Below, piece by piece: positions 44,514 through 53,727 of a stretch of DNA of 64,000 nt (within the stretch, counting starts at the first letter, position 1; every line of letters starts with the position of its first letter). The DNA is from Corallococcus interemptor (GTDB taxonomy: Bacteria; Myxococcota; Myxococcia; Myxococcales; Myxococcaceae), in NCBI RefSeq assembly GCF_003668875.1, contig NZ_RAWM01000024.1, positions 1-64,000 on the forward strand. Direction: 5' to 3'. Position numbers and translations under genes: made by a program. The notes under the pieces are model-generated. The model saw nothing but the letters and a program-made list of their open reading frames with translations, had not been told where the DNA came from and searched no databases.

Positions 44514-45419
44514 ATGGGCGTCGAATGGAAGAGCAACATCGACATCGCTGACGCGCTGGAGCGGGTGGCGGACCTGCTGGAAACGCAGGACGCGATGCCC
44601 TTCCGGGTGGGGGCCTACCGCAAGGCGGCGGCGACCATCGCGAACTGGCCGGACTCGGTGGCGCAGCTGCTGGCGGCCGAGGGCGAGGCAGGCCTGCGGG
44701 CGCTGCCCGGCGTGGGCAAGAGCATCGCGGGGACGGTCGCGGAGCTGGTGCGCACGGGACACGTGGGGCTGCTCGAGCGGCTGGAGGGTGAGTCGTCCCC
44801 CGAGAGCCTGCTCGCCAGCGTGCCCGGCATCGGGCCGGAGCTGGCGAAGCGCATCCACGAAGAATTGGGCATCACGACGCTGGAGGCGCTGGAGCTGGCC
44901 GCGCACGACGGACGGCTGGAGCGCGTGGAGGGCTTCGGCCCCCGGCGCGCGGAGCAGGTACGCGAGGTGCTGGCGGCGCGGCTAAGCCGCAACCGGCGGG
45001 AGCGCGAGCGGGCGAGGACCCACGCGGGAGAGGACGAGCCGCGCCCGACGGTGGCGCTGCTCCTGCGCGTGGACGCGGACTACCGGCGCAGGGCGGAGGC
45101 CGGGGAGCTGAAGCGCATCGCGCCCAAGCGCTTCAACCCCTCCGGAGAGGCCTGGCTGCCGGTGATGCGCGAGCACGCGGACGACTGGAACTTCCGCGCG
45201 CTCTTCTCCAACACGGCGCTGGCGCACCAGCAGAACGCCACGGACGACTGGGTGGTCATCTATTACGACCAGGACGACGTGGAAGGCCAGTACACGGTGG
45301 TGACCTCCCACGTCGGGCCGCTCAAAGGCAGACGTGTGGTGCGAGGGCGCGAGGACGAATGCCTCGCGCACTACGCCCGCGAGGACGCGGCCCACGAAGC
45401 GCCGCACGCGGGGGCCTGA
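44514..45419 (+). CDS. Helix-hairpin-helix (Pol X N-terminal-like) nucleic-acid-binding protein
   Basis: The 301-residue protein begins like the 8-kDa region of family X DNA polymerases: NIDIADALERVADLLETQDAMPFRVGAYRKAA. It has several helix-hairpin-helix motifs (LRALPGVGKSIAGTVAELV, ASVPGIGPELAKRIHEELG, VEGFGPRRAEQVREVL). The polymerase catalytic Asp residues and the PHP domain are missing. The second half (from about residue 180) reads FNPSGEAWLPVMREHADDWNFRALFSNT and may be a separate conserved domain of unknown function. A DNA-binding or repair role is expected. The ATG at 44514 starts the conserved part. Confidence 0.75.
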   Translation: MGVEWKSNIDIADALERVADLLETQDAMPFRVGAYRKAAATIANWPDSVAQLLAAEGEAGLRALPGVGKSIAGTVAELVRTGHVGLLERLEGESSPESLLASVPGIGPELAKRIHEELGITTLEALELAAHDGRLERVEGFGPRRAEQVREVLAARLSRNRRERERARTHAGEDEPRPTVALLLRVDADYRRRAEAGELKRIAPKRFNPSGEAWLPVMREHADDWNFRALFSNTALAHQQNATDDWVVIYYDQDDVEGQYTVVTSHVGPLKGRRVVRGREDECLAHYAREDAAHEAPHAGA

Positions 45420-45428
45420 CTCAACGGC

Positions 45429-47600
45429 TCACGGCGCCGGTGAGTACACGTCCACCGCCACGCGCGCGCCGCCGCTTCCACTGCCGCCCGCGACGAGCAC
45501 CCGGCCCGAGGGCAGCAGGGCCAGCCCGTGGTGCGTGTTGCGCGTGGAGAGGATGCCCGCGGGCGTCCATGCGTTCATCGCGGCGTCATACACCTCCGCG
45601 GAATCGAGCACGCCCAGCCCCGAGCCGCCCTCCCCCGTCACCACCAGCACGCGCCCCGTGGGCAGCAGCGTGGCGTGCGGCAGGTAGCGCGGCATGCTCA
45701 TGGGCGCCACGGTCTTCCAGGTGCCGTGCGCCACGTCGTACAGCTCCGCCGAGCGCAGCGGTCCATCCACGCCCCAGCCGCCCGCCACCAGCACCTGGCT
45801 GCCATTGCCCAGCGGCACCGCGATGTGGCCGTAGCGCGCCACCGCCATGGACGCCGTGGGCCTCCACGTCCCCGTGGCCGGGTCATACAGCTCCGCGCTC
45901 GCGGTGATGGCGTCCGTCCCCGTGGAGCCGCCGCCCATCACCAGCACCTCGCCCGAAGGCAGCGCCACCGCCGCGTGGTACGTGCGCGCGCGCGCCAGGG
46001 TCCCCGTGGGGCTCCAGGTGCCCGTGGCCGGGTTGAACAGCTCCGCGCTCGCGAGCGTGGAGGCGGTGCTCGCGCCCGACGCGCCTCCCGTCACCAGCAC
46101 CTTGCCGGAATTCAGCAACGTCGCGGTGTGACGGGCCCTCCCCGTCACCAGGCTTCCCACCTGGGTCCAGGTGTCCGTGGCGGGCGCGTACACCTCCGTG
46201 GCGGACAGCCACGTGGACGCATCCTGCTGCCCGCCGCTCACCAGCACGCGGCCATCCCCCAGCGGCGTGGCCGAGTGCAGGAAGCGCGCGGAGCTCAGCG
46301 CGGCGGTGTCCCGCCAGGTGTTCGCCGCCTCGTCGTACAGCGCGGCCCCGGACAGCGCGCCGCCCGAGGTCGACACACCGCCCGCGATCAACACGTGTCC
46401 CGTGTTCAGCCGCGTGGCGGTGAGCTGCGAGCGCGCGGTGCCCAGGCTCGCGGCCGTGCTCCACGGCAGGACGGACGGGCGGTAGCGCTCCGCGGAGGCA
46501 CTGCGCGAGCCCGCCTGGGGCACGCCGCCCAGCACCAGCACCTCTCCCGACGCGAGCAGCACGGCGGCGTGGCTGATGCGGCGCGACGACATCGTCGCCG
46601 TCTCCGTCCAGGTCCCGGTAGCCGGCGTGTAGAGCGCGGCGCGGTCCAGGTAGGGCTGCCCGCCCGTGGAGCCACCCGTCACCAGCACCTGCCCGGAGGT
46701 GAGCAGCGTCGCGGTGTGGAAGACGGACTGGAACGGCAGCGAGCCCTGGGACGTCCACGTGCCGGTGCCCGGGTCGAACAGCTCGGAGGTCTCCGTCGCG
46801 AGGCTGCCCGCGAACCCGCCCGCCACCAGCACCTGCCCGGAGGTGAGCAGCGTCGCCGTGTGCCCCATGCGCTGGGTGACCATGCGGCCCACCGCCGTCC
46901 ACTCGCCCGTCGCGGGGTCATAGCGCTCCGCCGTCGCGAGCACGTCCCCGTTGGCGCTGTCCCGGCCGCCCGTCACCAGCACCCGTCCATCCGGCAGCAG
47001 CGTCGCCGTGTGGCCCAGCCGGGCCGCGCTCATCCGGCCGGTGACGGTCCAGGTGTTGTTCGCGGGGGAGTAGAGCATCGCGCTGGACAGCGCGTTGCCA
47101 AAGCCGCTGTCGCCGCCCGTCACCAGCACCCGGCCATCCGGCAGCAGCGTCGCGGTGTGCTGGGAGCGGGGCAGGTCCAGTCCCGTCGCGGCGGACCAGC
47201 CGTTGGTGTCCGGGTCGAACAGCTCCGCGCCAGCCGAGCCCAGCACGGAGGTGCCGCCGCCCACCATCAGCACCTTGCCGGAGGACAGCAGCGTGGCGGT
47301 GTGGCGCTGACGGCTGGTGCCCATGGCGCCCAGCGAGAACCAGCGGTTGGTGCGCGGATCATACAGCTCCGCGGCGGACGTCCCTCCACCCGCGACGAGC
47401 ACGTAGCCCGAGCGCAGCAGGGTGGCGGTGGCGTCCACGCGCACGGAGGCCATGGTGCCGGCGCTGTTCCACGCGGACGTGTCCAGGCGCGAGGTGGACG
47501 TGGACGTGGAGGCAATGGAAGACGGTGCTTCAGGGGCACAGGCTGTCGCGCACGCAAGCGCGAGCGCGGCCAGCAGGCCGTGGAAACGGATACGGATCAT
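45429..47600 (-). CDS. Kelch-repeat lipoprotein (14 motifs)
   Basis: The 723-residue protein has a lipoprotein signal (ACATACAPE) and a short Ser/Thr linker. Fourteen kelch-type motifs follow, most reading HTATLLxxGxVLVxGG with a following AELYDPxTxxW. Fourteen motifs fit two seven-bladed propellers or one very large ring. The repeats are strong at the DNA level too, with runs such as CACCAGCACC recurring. It is presumably anchored in the outer membrane and binds a polymer or protein. It starts at ATG 47600 with only a weak ribosome site, and shares a 131-base divergent region with the MBL lipoprotein gene. Confidence 0.85.
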   Translation of the reverse strand: MIRIRFHGLLAALALACATACAPEAPSSIASTSTSTSRLDTSAWNSAGTMASVRVDATATLLRSGYVLVAGGGTSAAELYDPRTNRWFSLGAMGTSRQRHTATLLSSGKVLMVGGGTSVLGSAGAELFDPDTNGWSAATGLDLPRSQHTATLLPDGRVLVTGGDSGFGNALSSAMLYSPANNTWTVTGRMSAARLGHTATLLPDGRVLVTGGRDSANGDVLATAERYDPATGEWTAVGRMVTQRMGHTATLLTSGQVLVAGGFAGSLATETSELFDPGTGTWTSQGSLPFQSVFHTATLLTSGQVLVTGGSTGGQPYLDRAALYTPATGTWTETATMSSRRISHAAVLLASGEVLVLGGVPQAGSRSASAERYRPSVLPWSTAASLGTARSQLTATRLNTGHVLIAGGVSTSGGALSGAALYDEAANTWRDTAALSSARFLHSATPLGDGRVLVSGGQQDASTWLSATEVYAPATDTWTQVGSLVTGRARHTATLLNSGKVLVTGGASGASTASTLASAELFNPATGTWSPTGTLARARTYHAAVALPSGEVLVMGGGSTGTDAITASAELYDPATGTWRPTASMAVARYGHIAVPLGNGSQVLVAGGWGVDGPLRSAELYDVAHGTWKTVAPMSMPRYLPHATLLPTGRVLVVTGEGGSGLGVLDSAEVYDAAMNAWTPAGILSTRNTHHGLALLPSGRVLVAGGSGSGGARVAVDVYSPAP

Positions 47601-47632
47601 CGAGGGGGGAGGTCCTTCACTTCGAGGGGGAT

Positions 47633-47660
47633 GCGGCCTACGGCCGCCAGGGGGGCGGCC
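47633..47660. repeat. Overlapping inverted repeats in the divergent kelch/MBL promoter region
   Basis: GCGGCC (47633-47638), TAC, GGCCGC (47642-47647) forms one hairpin, and GGCCGCC (47642-47648) can instead pair with GGCGGCC (47654-47660). The two structures share an arm, so they exclude each other. They may be an operator for either gene or a switch in the kelch 5' leader. No regulator is known. Confidence 0.3.
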
Positions 47661-47717
47661 CTTAACCCAGACGCAGGAAAGACAACAGCGGAATCCCTAT
47701 CAGCCAGACTCCACGGG

Positions 47718-47723
47718 TATAAT
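47718..47723 (+). promoter_or_regulatory. TATAAT -10 box just before the MBL lipoprotein start
   Basis: A perfect TATAAT lies eight bases before the ATG at 47732. A transcript would start near 47730, leaving no room for a ribosome site, and none is seen. No good -35 was found 16-18 bases upstream. If the box is used, the message would be leaderless. Confidence 0.4.
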
Positions 47724-47731
47724 CTGGCTTC

Positions 47732-48649
47732 ATGCGACTGTTCCTCGCCGCCGTGTTGAGTTCGTTCCTGTGGGGCTGTGGCGCCACCCAGCCCGTCGTC
47801 GCGACGCACTACCGCTCCCATTCCCTCCAGGAGCAGGGCGACCTCCGGGTCGGCGGATACATCTCCTCCGAGTGGTCACTCCAGACCGCTTCGTACTGGC
47901 TTGAAGGACCGGAGGGCCTGGTCCTCATCGACACGCAATTGCTGCCCTCCGCGCTGCGCAAGGAGCTGGCGTTCGCGAAGGACGTCACCGGCAAGGAGCC
48001 CAAGCTCGCCATCGTCCTGCACGCGAACCCGGAGAGCTTCAACGGCACGGCCCTGCTCCAGGAGCTGGGCGTCCCGGTCGTCACCTCCGGCCCGGTGCGC
48101 GAGCGCATCCCCGCGGTCCACGAGAAGTGGGCGCCGTCCCTCTTCAAGCAGTACTGGAATGGCCGCTACCCCCGGGAGCTCGTGCTCGCGGACAGCTTCG
48201 GCGACAGCACCCGCGAATTGAGCGCGGCCGGAGTGACGCTCAAGGCCCACGTCCTGGGCGCGGGCTCCAGCGCGGCCCACGTCGTCGTGGAGTGGGAAGG
48301 CCACCTCTTCACCGGAGACCTGGTGGCCCGGGACACGCATAACTGGTTCGAGGGCGGCGACACCACGGAATGGCTCCAGCGGCTGGAAGAGCTGCGCGCC
48401 CTGAAGCCGAAGTGGATCCACCCGGGACGCGGCCTGCCCGGCGGGCCCGAGCTGCTGGACGCCCAGGCCGCCTACGTCCAGGCCGTGCGGGAGGAAGTCA
48501 CCCGCGAGCGCCACGCGGAGCATCCCAGCAGCGACCCGCTGGCGACCGTGGAGGCCCGGCTGAAGGCGCGCTACCCCGGCTACGCCTACGACAAGCTCCT
48601 GCTCCACGTGGTGCGCGCGGAGTGGGCCCGGCAGGCGCGCAGGCCTTGA
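47732..48649 (+). CDS. Metallo-beta-lactamase-fold lipoprotein with a degenerate metal site
   Basis: The 305-residue protein has a clear lipoprotein signal (MRLFLAAVLSSFLWGCGA). The MBL fold is visible in YWLEGPEGLVLIDTQLL, HLFTGDLVARDTHNWF and WIHPGRGLPGG. In the first metal motif the HxHxDH pattern is replaced by LHANPESFNG, so only one His remains, while later ligand positions (GSSAAHVVV, TGDLV) are kept. It may bind one metal or none and act as a binding protein, or have changed chemistry. The ATG at 47732 has no ribosome site but a TATAAT eight bases upstream. Confidence 0.8.
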   Translation: MRLFLAAVLSSFLWGCGATQPVVATHYRSHSLQEQGDLRVGGYISSEWSLQTASYWLEGPEGLVLIDTQLLPSALRKELAFAKDVTGKEPKLAIVLHANPESFNGTALLQELGVPVVTSGPVRERIPAVHEKWAPSLFKQYWNGRYPRELVLADSFGDSTRELSAAGVTLKAHVLGAGSSAAHVVVEWEGHLFTGDLVARDTHNWFEGGDTTEWLQRLEELRALKPKWIHPGRGLPGGPELLDAQAAYVQAVREEVTRERHAEHPSSDPLATVEARLKARYPGYAYDKLLLHVVRAEWARQARRP

Positions 48650-48664
48650 AGCTTCGGTGAGGCC

Positions 48665-49462
48665 TCAGCTGCTGGCGGACGTGTAGTGGCGGATGGACAT
48701 CAGCCACACCCACCGCGCCACCGACGCGAAGGCCACCGAGCCCACCACCGCGCCCACGAGCCACGTCCAAGGCAGCCGGCCCAGCAGCGCGAGCGCGGGG
48801 AAGGTGGTCATCAGCGCCAGCGGGATGATGAACGTGAAGACCCACGACAGCGAGCCCCGGAACACCGAGGACGGCCAGCGGGCGGCGTCGAAGATGGACG
48901 TGAACAGGTACGTGAGGTTGTCCACCTTCACCACGAAGAAGGCCGCGCTCACCACGAGGATCCACATCGAGTAGAGGATGAGCATGCTCGTCGCCAGCAG
49001 CACCAGCGACGCGAAGATGCCCGGCAGCGACGGCCATCTGCCCAGCGACACGAACGCGTAGACGAACAGCCCCACGCCGGACAGCACGTTGACCGCGCGC
49101 CACGGCAGGAAGCGCTGCGTGGACACCAGGAACTGCGCGTCCGCGGGCTTGAGCAGCACGAAGTCCAGCGTGCCCTTGCGGATGTGCTCCACCATGCCCG
49201 TGAGGCTGGGGCTGATGGCGCCCTCCAGCACGCCCTGCAACAGCGTGAACCAGCCCACCACCAGCAGCGACTCCTGGAACGTCCAGCCCTCGATGCTGGG
49301 CCGCGCGCCGAAGACGACGAACAGCGGCGCCAGCGCGGTGAACGTCCACGCCAGCGACGTCAGCCCCTCCGCCAGGAAGTCCGCGCGGTACTGCAGCGCC
49401 AGCAGCCCGGAGGCCTTCAGCTGCACGCCCAACAGCCGCAGGTAGCGCTTCACGTTCACCAC
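48665..49462 (-). CDS. ABC-2 type exporter permease, second subunit
   Basis: The 265-residue membrane protein has six hydrophobic segments and the ABC-2 layout (YRADFLAEGLTSLAWTF, VEHIRKGTLDFVLLKPADAQF, SWVFTFIIPLALMTTFPALALLG). The stretch RKGTLDFVLLKP is characteristic of the DUF990/YtrC-like permease family. It forms the membrane channel with its neighbour. It starts at GTG 49462 with GGAGGG upstream, four bases after the first permease gene, and is the last gene of a three-gene operon. The substrate is unknown. Confidence 0.85.
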   Translation of the reverse strand: MVNVKRYLRLLGVQLKASGLLALQYRADFLAEGLTSLAWTFTALAPLFVVFGARPSIEGWTFQESLLVVGWFTLLQGVLEGAISPSLTGMVEHIRKGTLDFVLLKPADAQFLVSTQRFLPWRAVNVLSGVGLFVYAFVSLGRWPSLPGIFASLVLLATSMLILYSMWILVVSAAFFVVKVDNLTYLFTSIFDAARWPSSVFRGSLSWVFTFIIPLALMTTFPALALLGRLPWTWLVGAVVGSVAFASVARWVWLMSIRHYTSASS

Positions 49463-49466
49463 CGCC

Positions 49467-50273
49467 CTACCCTCCGAACGCCGCGAAGCGCGCCAGGCCC
49501 CGCCGCCACACGGCCATGGACACCACGCCCAGGCCCGCCACCCACGCCCACTGCGCTCCCAGCAGCGCCCACGCCTCCCTCGCGCCGTGCGCCCCCGTCA
49601 GCAGCTCCACCGGCAGGCCCATCTGGTAGCGGAACGGCAGCCACTCGATGACCGTGCGCACGCCGGGCGGGAAGAACTCCACCGGGAACATGTACCCGGA
49701 GCAGACGAAGAACAGCACCATGTAGACTTCCATCAGCTTCTGGCTGCTCTCCAGGAACAGGCTCAGCGTGCCCAGCAGCACGTTCAGATAGAACGTGATG
49801 AGCCACGCGCCCACGATGCCCAGCGCGAACAGGCCCCAGCCTCCCAGCGACGTGGGAACGGCCCGCTCGGCGCCCGCCGCCCACACGCTGATGCCCAGCA
49901 CGGGCAGCACGATGGCGACGCGCAGCGGGATGCCCGCCAGCACCTCCGTCGCGTACGCCAGCAGTGGGGAGATGGGCCTGAGCAGCCGCATGGCCAGCGT
50001 GCCCTGCTTCACCTCGTAGCTGACCAGCCACGCCACCCAGGAGCTGGTCATCTGCCGCACGCAGAAGGCCGCGAGGAAGTAGCCCGTGAACTCCGCCTGC
50101 CCGAAGCGGCCCACCGCCCCGCCTCGCGCCACCGCCGACCACAGGGCCAGCATGATGAGCGGCATGGTGGTGGCCAGCACCCAGATGACCATCTCCGCGC
50201 GGTAGGCCACCGCCTCGGAGAAGCCGATGCGCAGCATCGTGGGCAGCGCCTTGAGCGACGTGCGCAGGCTCAC
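49467..50273 (-). CDS. ABC-2 type exporter permease, first subunit
   Basis: The 268-residue protein has six membrane segments. It carries VSYEVKQGTLAMRLLRPISPLLAYATEV, the same coupling-helix pattern seen in the second permease, and MFPVEFFPPGVRTVIEWLPF near the end, typical of the family. The GTG start at 50273 overlaps the ATPase stop as GTGA, so translation is coupled. A longer upstream frame that runs into the ATPase gene is rejected. Together with 48,665-49,462 it should make a heterodimeric channel. Confidence 0.85.
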   Translation of the reverse strand: MSLRTSLKALPTMLRIGFSEAVAYRAEMVIWVLATTMPLIMLALWSAVARGGAVGRFGQAEFTGYFLAAFCVRQMTSSWVAWLVSYEVKQGTLAMRLLRPISPLLAYATEVLAGIPLRVAIVLPVLGISVWAAGAERAVPTSLGGWGLFALGIVGAWLITFYLNVLLGTLSLFLESSQKLMEVYMVLFFVCSGYMFPVEFFPPGVRTVIEWLPFRYQMGLPVELLTGAHGAREAWALLGAQWAWVAGLGVVSMAVWRRGLARFAAFGG

Positions 50274-51280
50274 GCGGGCACCGCCTCCCGGGCCGCTTCC
50301 GCCCGGCGCGCCTTGCCCTCCTGGAACAGCTCGCTCATGACCTCCTCCAGGGGCGCGTTCTCCACCGTCAGGTCCGTCACCGGCAGCGTGGACAGCGCGC
50401 GGCCCACCGTGGCGTTCACCGCGTCCTGCTGGACCTGGAGCACCGCCGAGCCCGGCTCGTGCGACACCACCTTGCCCAGCGCCGTGAGCAGGCCCGCGTC
50501 CACGGGCTGGCCCAGCCGCAGCACCACGCGCTTCTCCGGGCGCACGCGCTGCACCAGCGCGTCCAGGCTGCCGTCGTAGGACAGCTGCCCCTTGTCGATG
50601 ACGATGACGCGCGGGCAGAGCGCCGCCACGTCGTCCATGTAGTGGCTGGTCAGGATGAGCGTGGCGCCCGTCTTCTCGTTGTACGCCTTGATGAACGCGC
50701 GCATCGTCACCTGCATGGACACGTCCAGGCCGATGGTGGGCTCGTCCAGGAAGAGCACCCGGGGGCGGTGGATGAGGGCCGCGGCCAGCTCGCACTTCAT
50801 CCGCTCGCCCAGGCTGAGCTGGCGGGTGGGCTTGCCGATGAGGTCCTCCAGCTCCAGCAGCGACACCAGTTCATCCAGCGTCTGCTTGTACTGGAGGCGG
50901 GGCACGTCGTAGATGGCGCGGTTGAGTTCGAACGTCTCCGACGGCGGCAGGTCCCACAACAGCTGCTGCTTCTGCCCCATCACCAGCATGATCTTCTTGA
51001 GGAACGCCTCCTCGCGTAAGCGGGGCACGTGGCCATCCACGGTGACCTCCCCCTCGGACGGGTGGAGCAGGCCGGCGAGCACCTTGAGCGTCGTCGTCTT
51101 GCCGGCGCCGTTGGGCCCCAGGAAGCCCACGCGCTCCCCGGGCTGGATGTCGAAGGAGATGCCGTCCACGGCCTTGACGGTCGTGTAGCTGCGGTGGACG
51201 AGCGAGCGCAGGGCCGCCTTCAGGCCAGGCGGGCGCTTGTGGACCTGATAGTGCTTGCGCAGTCCGCGGACGGAAATCAT
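50270..51280 (-). CDS. ABC exporter ATPase
   Basis: The 336-residue ATPase has Walker A GPNGAGKTTT, a signature that reads LSLGERMK (variant of LSGGQ), Walker B RVLFLDEPTIGLD and the switch His in LTSHYMDD. The N-terminal region has an insertion (RPPGLKAALRSLVHRSYTTVK) that also occurs in the ABC-2 family of polysaccharide and antibiotic exporters. The last 100 residues form a small C-terminal domain. It powers the two permeases that follow. The start at ATG 51280 is divergent from the Rsm22-like gene, with 58 bases between. Confidence 0.9.
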   Translation of the reverse strand: MISVRGLRKHYQVHKRPPGLKAALRSLVHRSYTTVKAVDGISFDIQPGERVGFLGPNGAGKTTTLKVLAGLLHPSEGEVTVDGHVPRLREEAFLKKIMLVMGQKQQLLWDLPPSETFELNRAIYDVPRLQYKQTLDELVSLLELEDLIGKPTRQLSLGERMKCELAAALIHRPRVLFLDEPTIGLDVSMQVTMRAFIKAYNEKTGATLILTSHYMDDVAALCPRVIVIDKGQLSYDGSLDALVQRVRPEKRVVLRLGQPVDAGLLTALGKVVSHEPGSAVLQVQQDAVNATVGRALSTLPVTDLTVENAPLEEVMSELFQEGKARRAEAAREAVPA

Positions 51281-51338
51281 GGCGGAGTGGGTTTAACGCG
51301 GTCGCCTCCGGGTGGCGACCCCTGATGTGAAGGCAACG

Positions 51339-52502
51339 ATGAGCAACGCATACAGCAAGGACCTGGAGCGATGGCTGCCCCGGCTCATCTCCGTGTGGCG
51401 CGCGTCCCGGGGCCGGGGGGACGGGCCGGAAGGCCGCCTCACGCCGCAGGAGGTCAAGGAGGTGGGCGCGGGCGTGAAGCAGCTGTCGCACGGCCTCACC
51501 CGCGAGCGTCAGCTGGCCGGCGCCCGCTACATGGACGACCCGCGCCTCTTGGGCGCGTACCTCCTCTTCTACTGGCCGGTGTCCTACGCCCAGGCCCGCC
51601 AGGTGCTGGGAGAGCTGCCCAACCGCCCTCGCCAGGTGCTCGACCTGGGCAGCGGCCCGGGCCCGGTGGCCTTCGCCGCCATGGACGCGGGCGGCAGCGA
51701 GGTCACGGCCGCGGACCGCAGCAAGCCGGCGCTGGAGCTGGCGCGCAAGCTGGCCACCGAGGCCGGCGAGGCCCTGGCCACGCGCGAGTGGGATCCGCTG
51801 AAGAAGAACGCCCAGCTGCCGGAGGGCCAGTACGACCTCATCACCATGGGGCACGTCATCAACGAGCTCTACGGCGCGACGGATGAGGCGCTGAAGCCGC
51901 GCGCGGCGCTGCTGGAGTCGGTGCTCGCCAAGGTGAAGAAGGGCGGCAGCCTGCTGGTGATGGAGCCCGCGCTGCGCGAGACGAGCCGCAACCTGCTCAA
52001 GGTGCGCGACCTCCTGGTGGAGCGCGGCTACGCCATCCGCGCGCCGTGCATGTTCCGCGGCGCGTGCCCCGCGCTGGTGAAGGAGACGGACTGGTGCCAC
52101 GCGGAGCGCGCATGGCCCATGCCTCGCGTGGTGGAGGAGCTGGCGCGCGCGGCGGGCTTCCACAAGGAATCGCTCAAGATGAGCTACCTGGTGGTGGCGC
52201 CCAAGGGCGAGGCCTGGCCGGAGCCGCCGCCGGGCCGGCTGTTCCGCATCGTCAGCGAGTCGCTGGAGGGCAAGGGCCGCCAGCGCTACATCGGCTGCGG
52301 GCCGGAGGGGCGCGTGGGCCTGGCGATGCAGGAGCGCCACCGCTCGGAGAAGAACGAGAAGTTCTTCCACCTGCAGCGCGGCGACGTCATCGAGGCGACG
52401 GACCTGGAGACGAAGGGCGACGGCTACGCGCTCGGGGAGAACGCCGAGGTGCGCATGGTGGCCCAGGCCGGCCGCGGCGTGCCCCCCGCGCCGAAACCCT
52501 GA
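51339..52502 (+). CDS. Rsm22-like SAM-dependent methyltransferase
   Basis: The 387-residue protein has a class I methyltransferase motif I LDLGSGPGPVAFAAM and a following acidic strand VTAADRSKPAL. It also has the family-specific Cys motif PCMFRGACPALVKETDWCHAE, characteristic of the Rsm22 family linked to ribosomal small-subunit assembly. The C-terminal part (FRIVSESLEGKGRQRYIGCGPEGR) is a further conserved domain. It likely methylates rRNA or a ribosomal protein and may bind Fe-S or zinc through the Cys residues. The ATG at 51339 has GAAGG six bases upstream and is favoured over an upstream GTG at 51312. Confidence 0.85.
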   Translation: MSNAYSKDLERWLPRLISVWRASRGRGDGPEGRLTPQEVKEVGAGVKQLSHGLTRERQLAGARYMDDPRLLGAYLLFYWPVSYAQARQVLGELPNRPRQVLDLGSGPGPVAFAAMDAGGSEVTAADRSKPALELARKLATEAGEALATREWDPLKKNAQLPEGQYDLITMGHVINELYGATDEALKPRAALLESVLAKVKKGGSLLVMEPALRETSRNLLKVRDLLVERGYAIRAPCMFRGACPALVKETDWCHAERAWPMPRVVEELARAAGFHKESLKMSYLVVAPKGEAWPEPPPGRLFRIVSESLEGKGRQRYIGCGPEGRVGLAMQERHRSEKNEKFFHLQRGDVIEATDLETKGDGYALGENAEVRMVAQAGRGVPPAPKP

Positions 52503-52734
52503 GCGGGCACGACCAGGGCGAGGGGGCCACTCCGTAGGAGGGGGACAAGTCCTGGCCGCTGAAGCGCGAAATTTCCCGGGAGCGTGATGGTGGAACGCAT
52601 CAGCGCACCACCACCGTGAAAGATGGACCGTGGCGAGTCGTTCTCGGGCTGACGTGGTATTTCTGAACGGCTCGCCCCACAGGCGCCGGCTGTTGTTAGG
52701 TTGCGCCGCACCTCATTCCCAAGGAAGGAATCCC

Positions 52735-53700
52735 GTGCCCGCACCCACGCCGTTGCGAACGCTCTATCCCCCCATCGAGCCCTACCGCACCGGCTACTTG
52801 AAGGTCACCGGGGGCCACACCCTGTACTTCGAGGAGAGCGGCAACCCGGAGGGCAAGCCCGCGGTGTTCGTGCACGGCGGCCCGGGCGGCGGCACCGACC
52901 CGAAGCAGCGCCGCTTCTTCGACCCGGCCGTCTACCGCATCATCCTGTTTGATCAGCGCGGCTGTGGCCGCAGCACGCCGCACGCCAGCCTGGAGCAGAA
53001 CACCACCTGGGACCTGGTGGCGGACATGGAGCGGCTGCGCGAGCACCTGGGCCTGGAGCGCTGGCTGCTCTTTGGCGGCTCGTGGGGCAGCACGCTGTCG
53101 CTCGCGTACGCGGAGGCGCATCCGGAGCGCGTCACGGAGCTGGTGCTGCGCGGCATCTTCCTGTTGCGCAAGCAGGAGATTGACTGGTTCTACCAGCGCG
53201 GCGCGGACGCGATGTTCCCGGACGCGTGGGAGCAGTTCCTCGCGCCCATCCCGGAGGAGGAGCGCGGTGACCTGCTCCACGCGTACCAGCGGCGGCTGAT
53301 GGGCGACGACAAGCACTCGCAGCAGGAGGCCGCGAAGGCGTGGAGCGTATGGGAGGGCCGCACGAGCTGCCTGTACCCCAACCCGGAGCTCATCGCGCGC
53401 AACGCGGGGGACGCGTTCGCCATCGCCTTCGCGCGCATCGAGTGCCACTACTTCGTCAACAAGGGCTGGCTGCGCACCGACACCCAGCTGCTGGACGACG
53501 TGCAGCGCATCCGCCACATCCCCGCCGTCATCGTGCAGGGGCGCTACGACGTCGTCTGCCCGCCGGAGAGCGCGTGGGCCCTGCACCGCGCGTGGCCGGA
53601 GGCCCAGTTCGTGATGGTGCCGGACGCGGGCCACTCCGCCAACGAGCCCGGCAACACCTCCGCCCTGATTGAAGCCACGGACCGCTTCCGCGGCCTGTAG
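52735..53700 (+). CDS. pip: Proline iminopeptidase
   Basis: The 321-residue alpha/beta-hydrolase has the S33 family signature FVHGGPGGG, DQRGCGRSTPH, and nucleophile GGSWGSTLSLAYA (Ser). The catalytic His lies in VPDAGHSANEPGN and an Asp in GRYDVVCPPES. The C-terminal motif ECHYFVNKGWL is also typical. It removes N-terminal proline from peptides. It begins with GTG at 52735 after AAGGAAGGA; longer upstream frames lack support. The 232 bases before it (52,503-52,734) hold no gene. Confidence 0.93.
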   Translation: MPAPTPLRTLYPPIEPYRTGYLKVTGGHTLYFEESGNPEGKPAVFVHGGPGGGTDPKQRRFFDPAVYRIILFDQRGCGRSTPHASLEQNTTWDLVADMERLREHLGLERWLLFGGSWGSTLSLAYAEAHPERVTELVLRGIFLLRKQEIDWFYQRGADAMFPDAWEQFLAPIPEEERGDLLHAYQRRLMGDDKHSQQEAAKAWSVWEGRTSCLYPNPELIARNAGDAFAIAFARIECHYFVNKGWLRTDTQLLDDVQRIRHIPAVIVQGRYDVVCPPESAWALHRAWPEAQFVMVPDAGHSANEPGNTSALIEATDRFRGL

Positions 53701-53727
53701 CCTCAAGAGAGCCTTTGGGCCGGGACG

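Noticed and set aside
46400-47400. Suspected CRISPR-like repeats in the kelch gene
   Set aside because: The periodicity of about 150 bases is coding (kelch motifs); there are no short identical repeats with uniform spacers.
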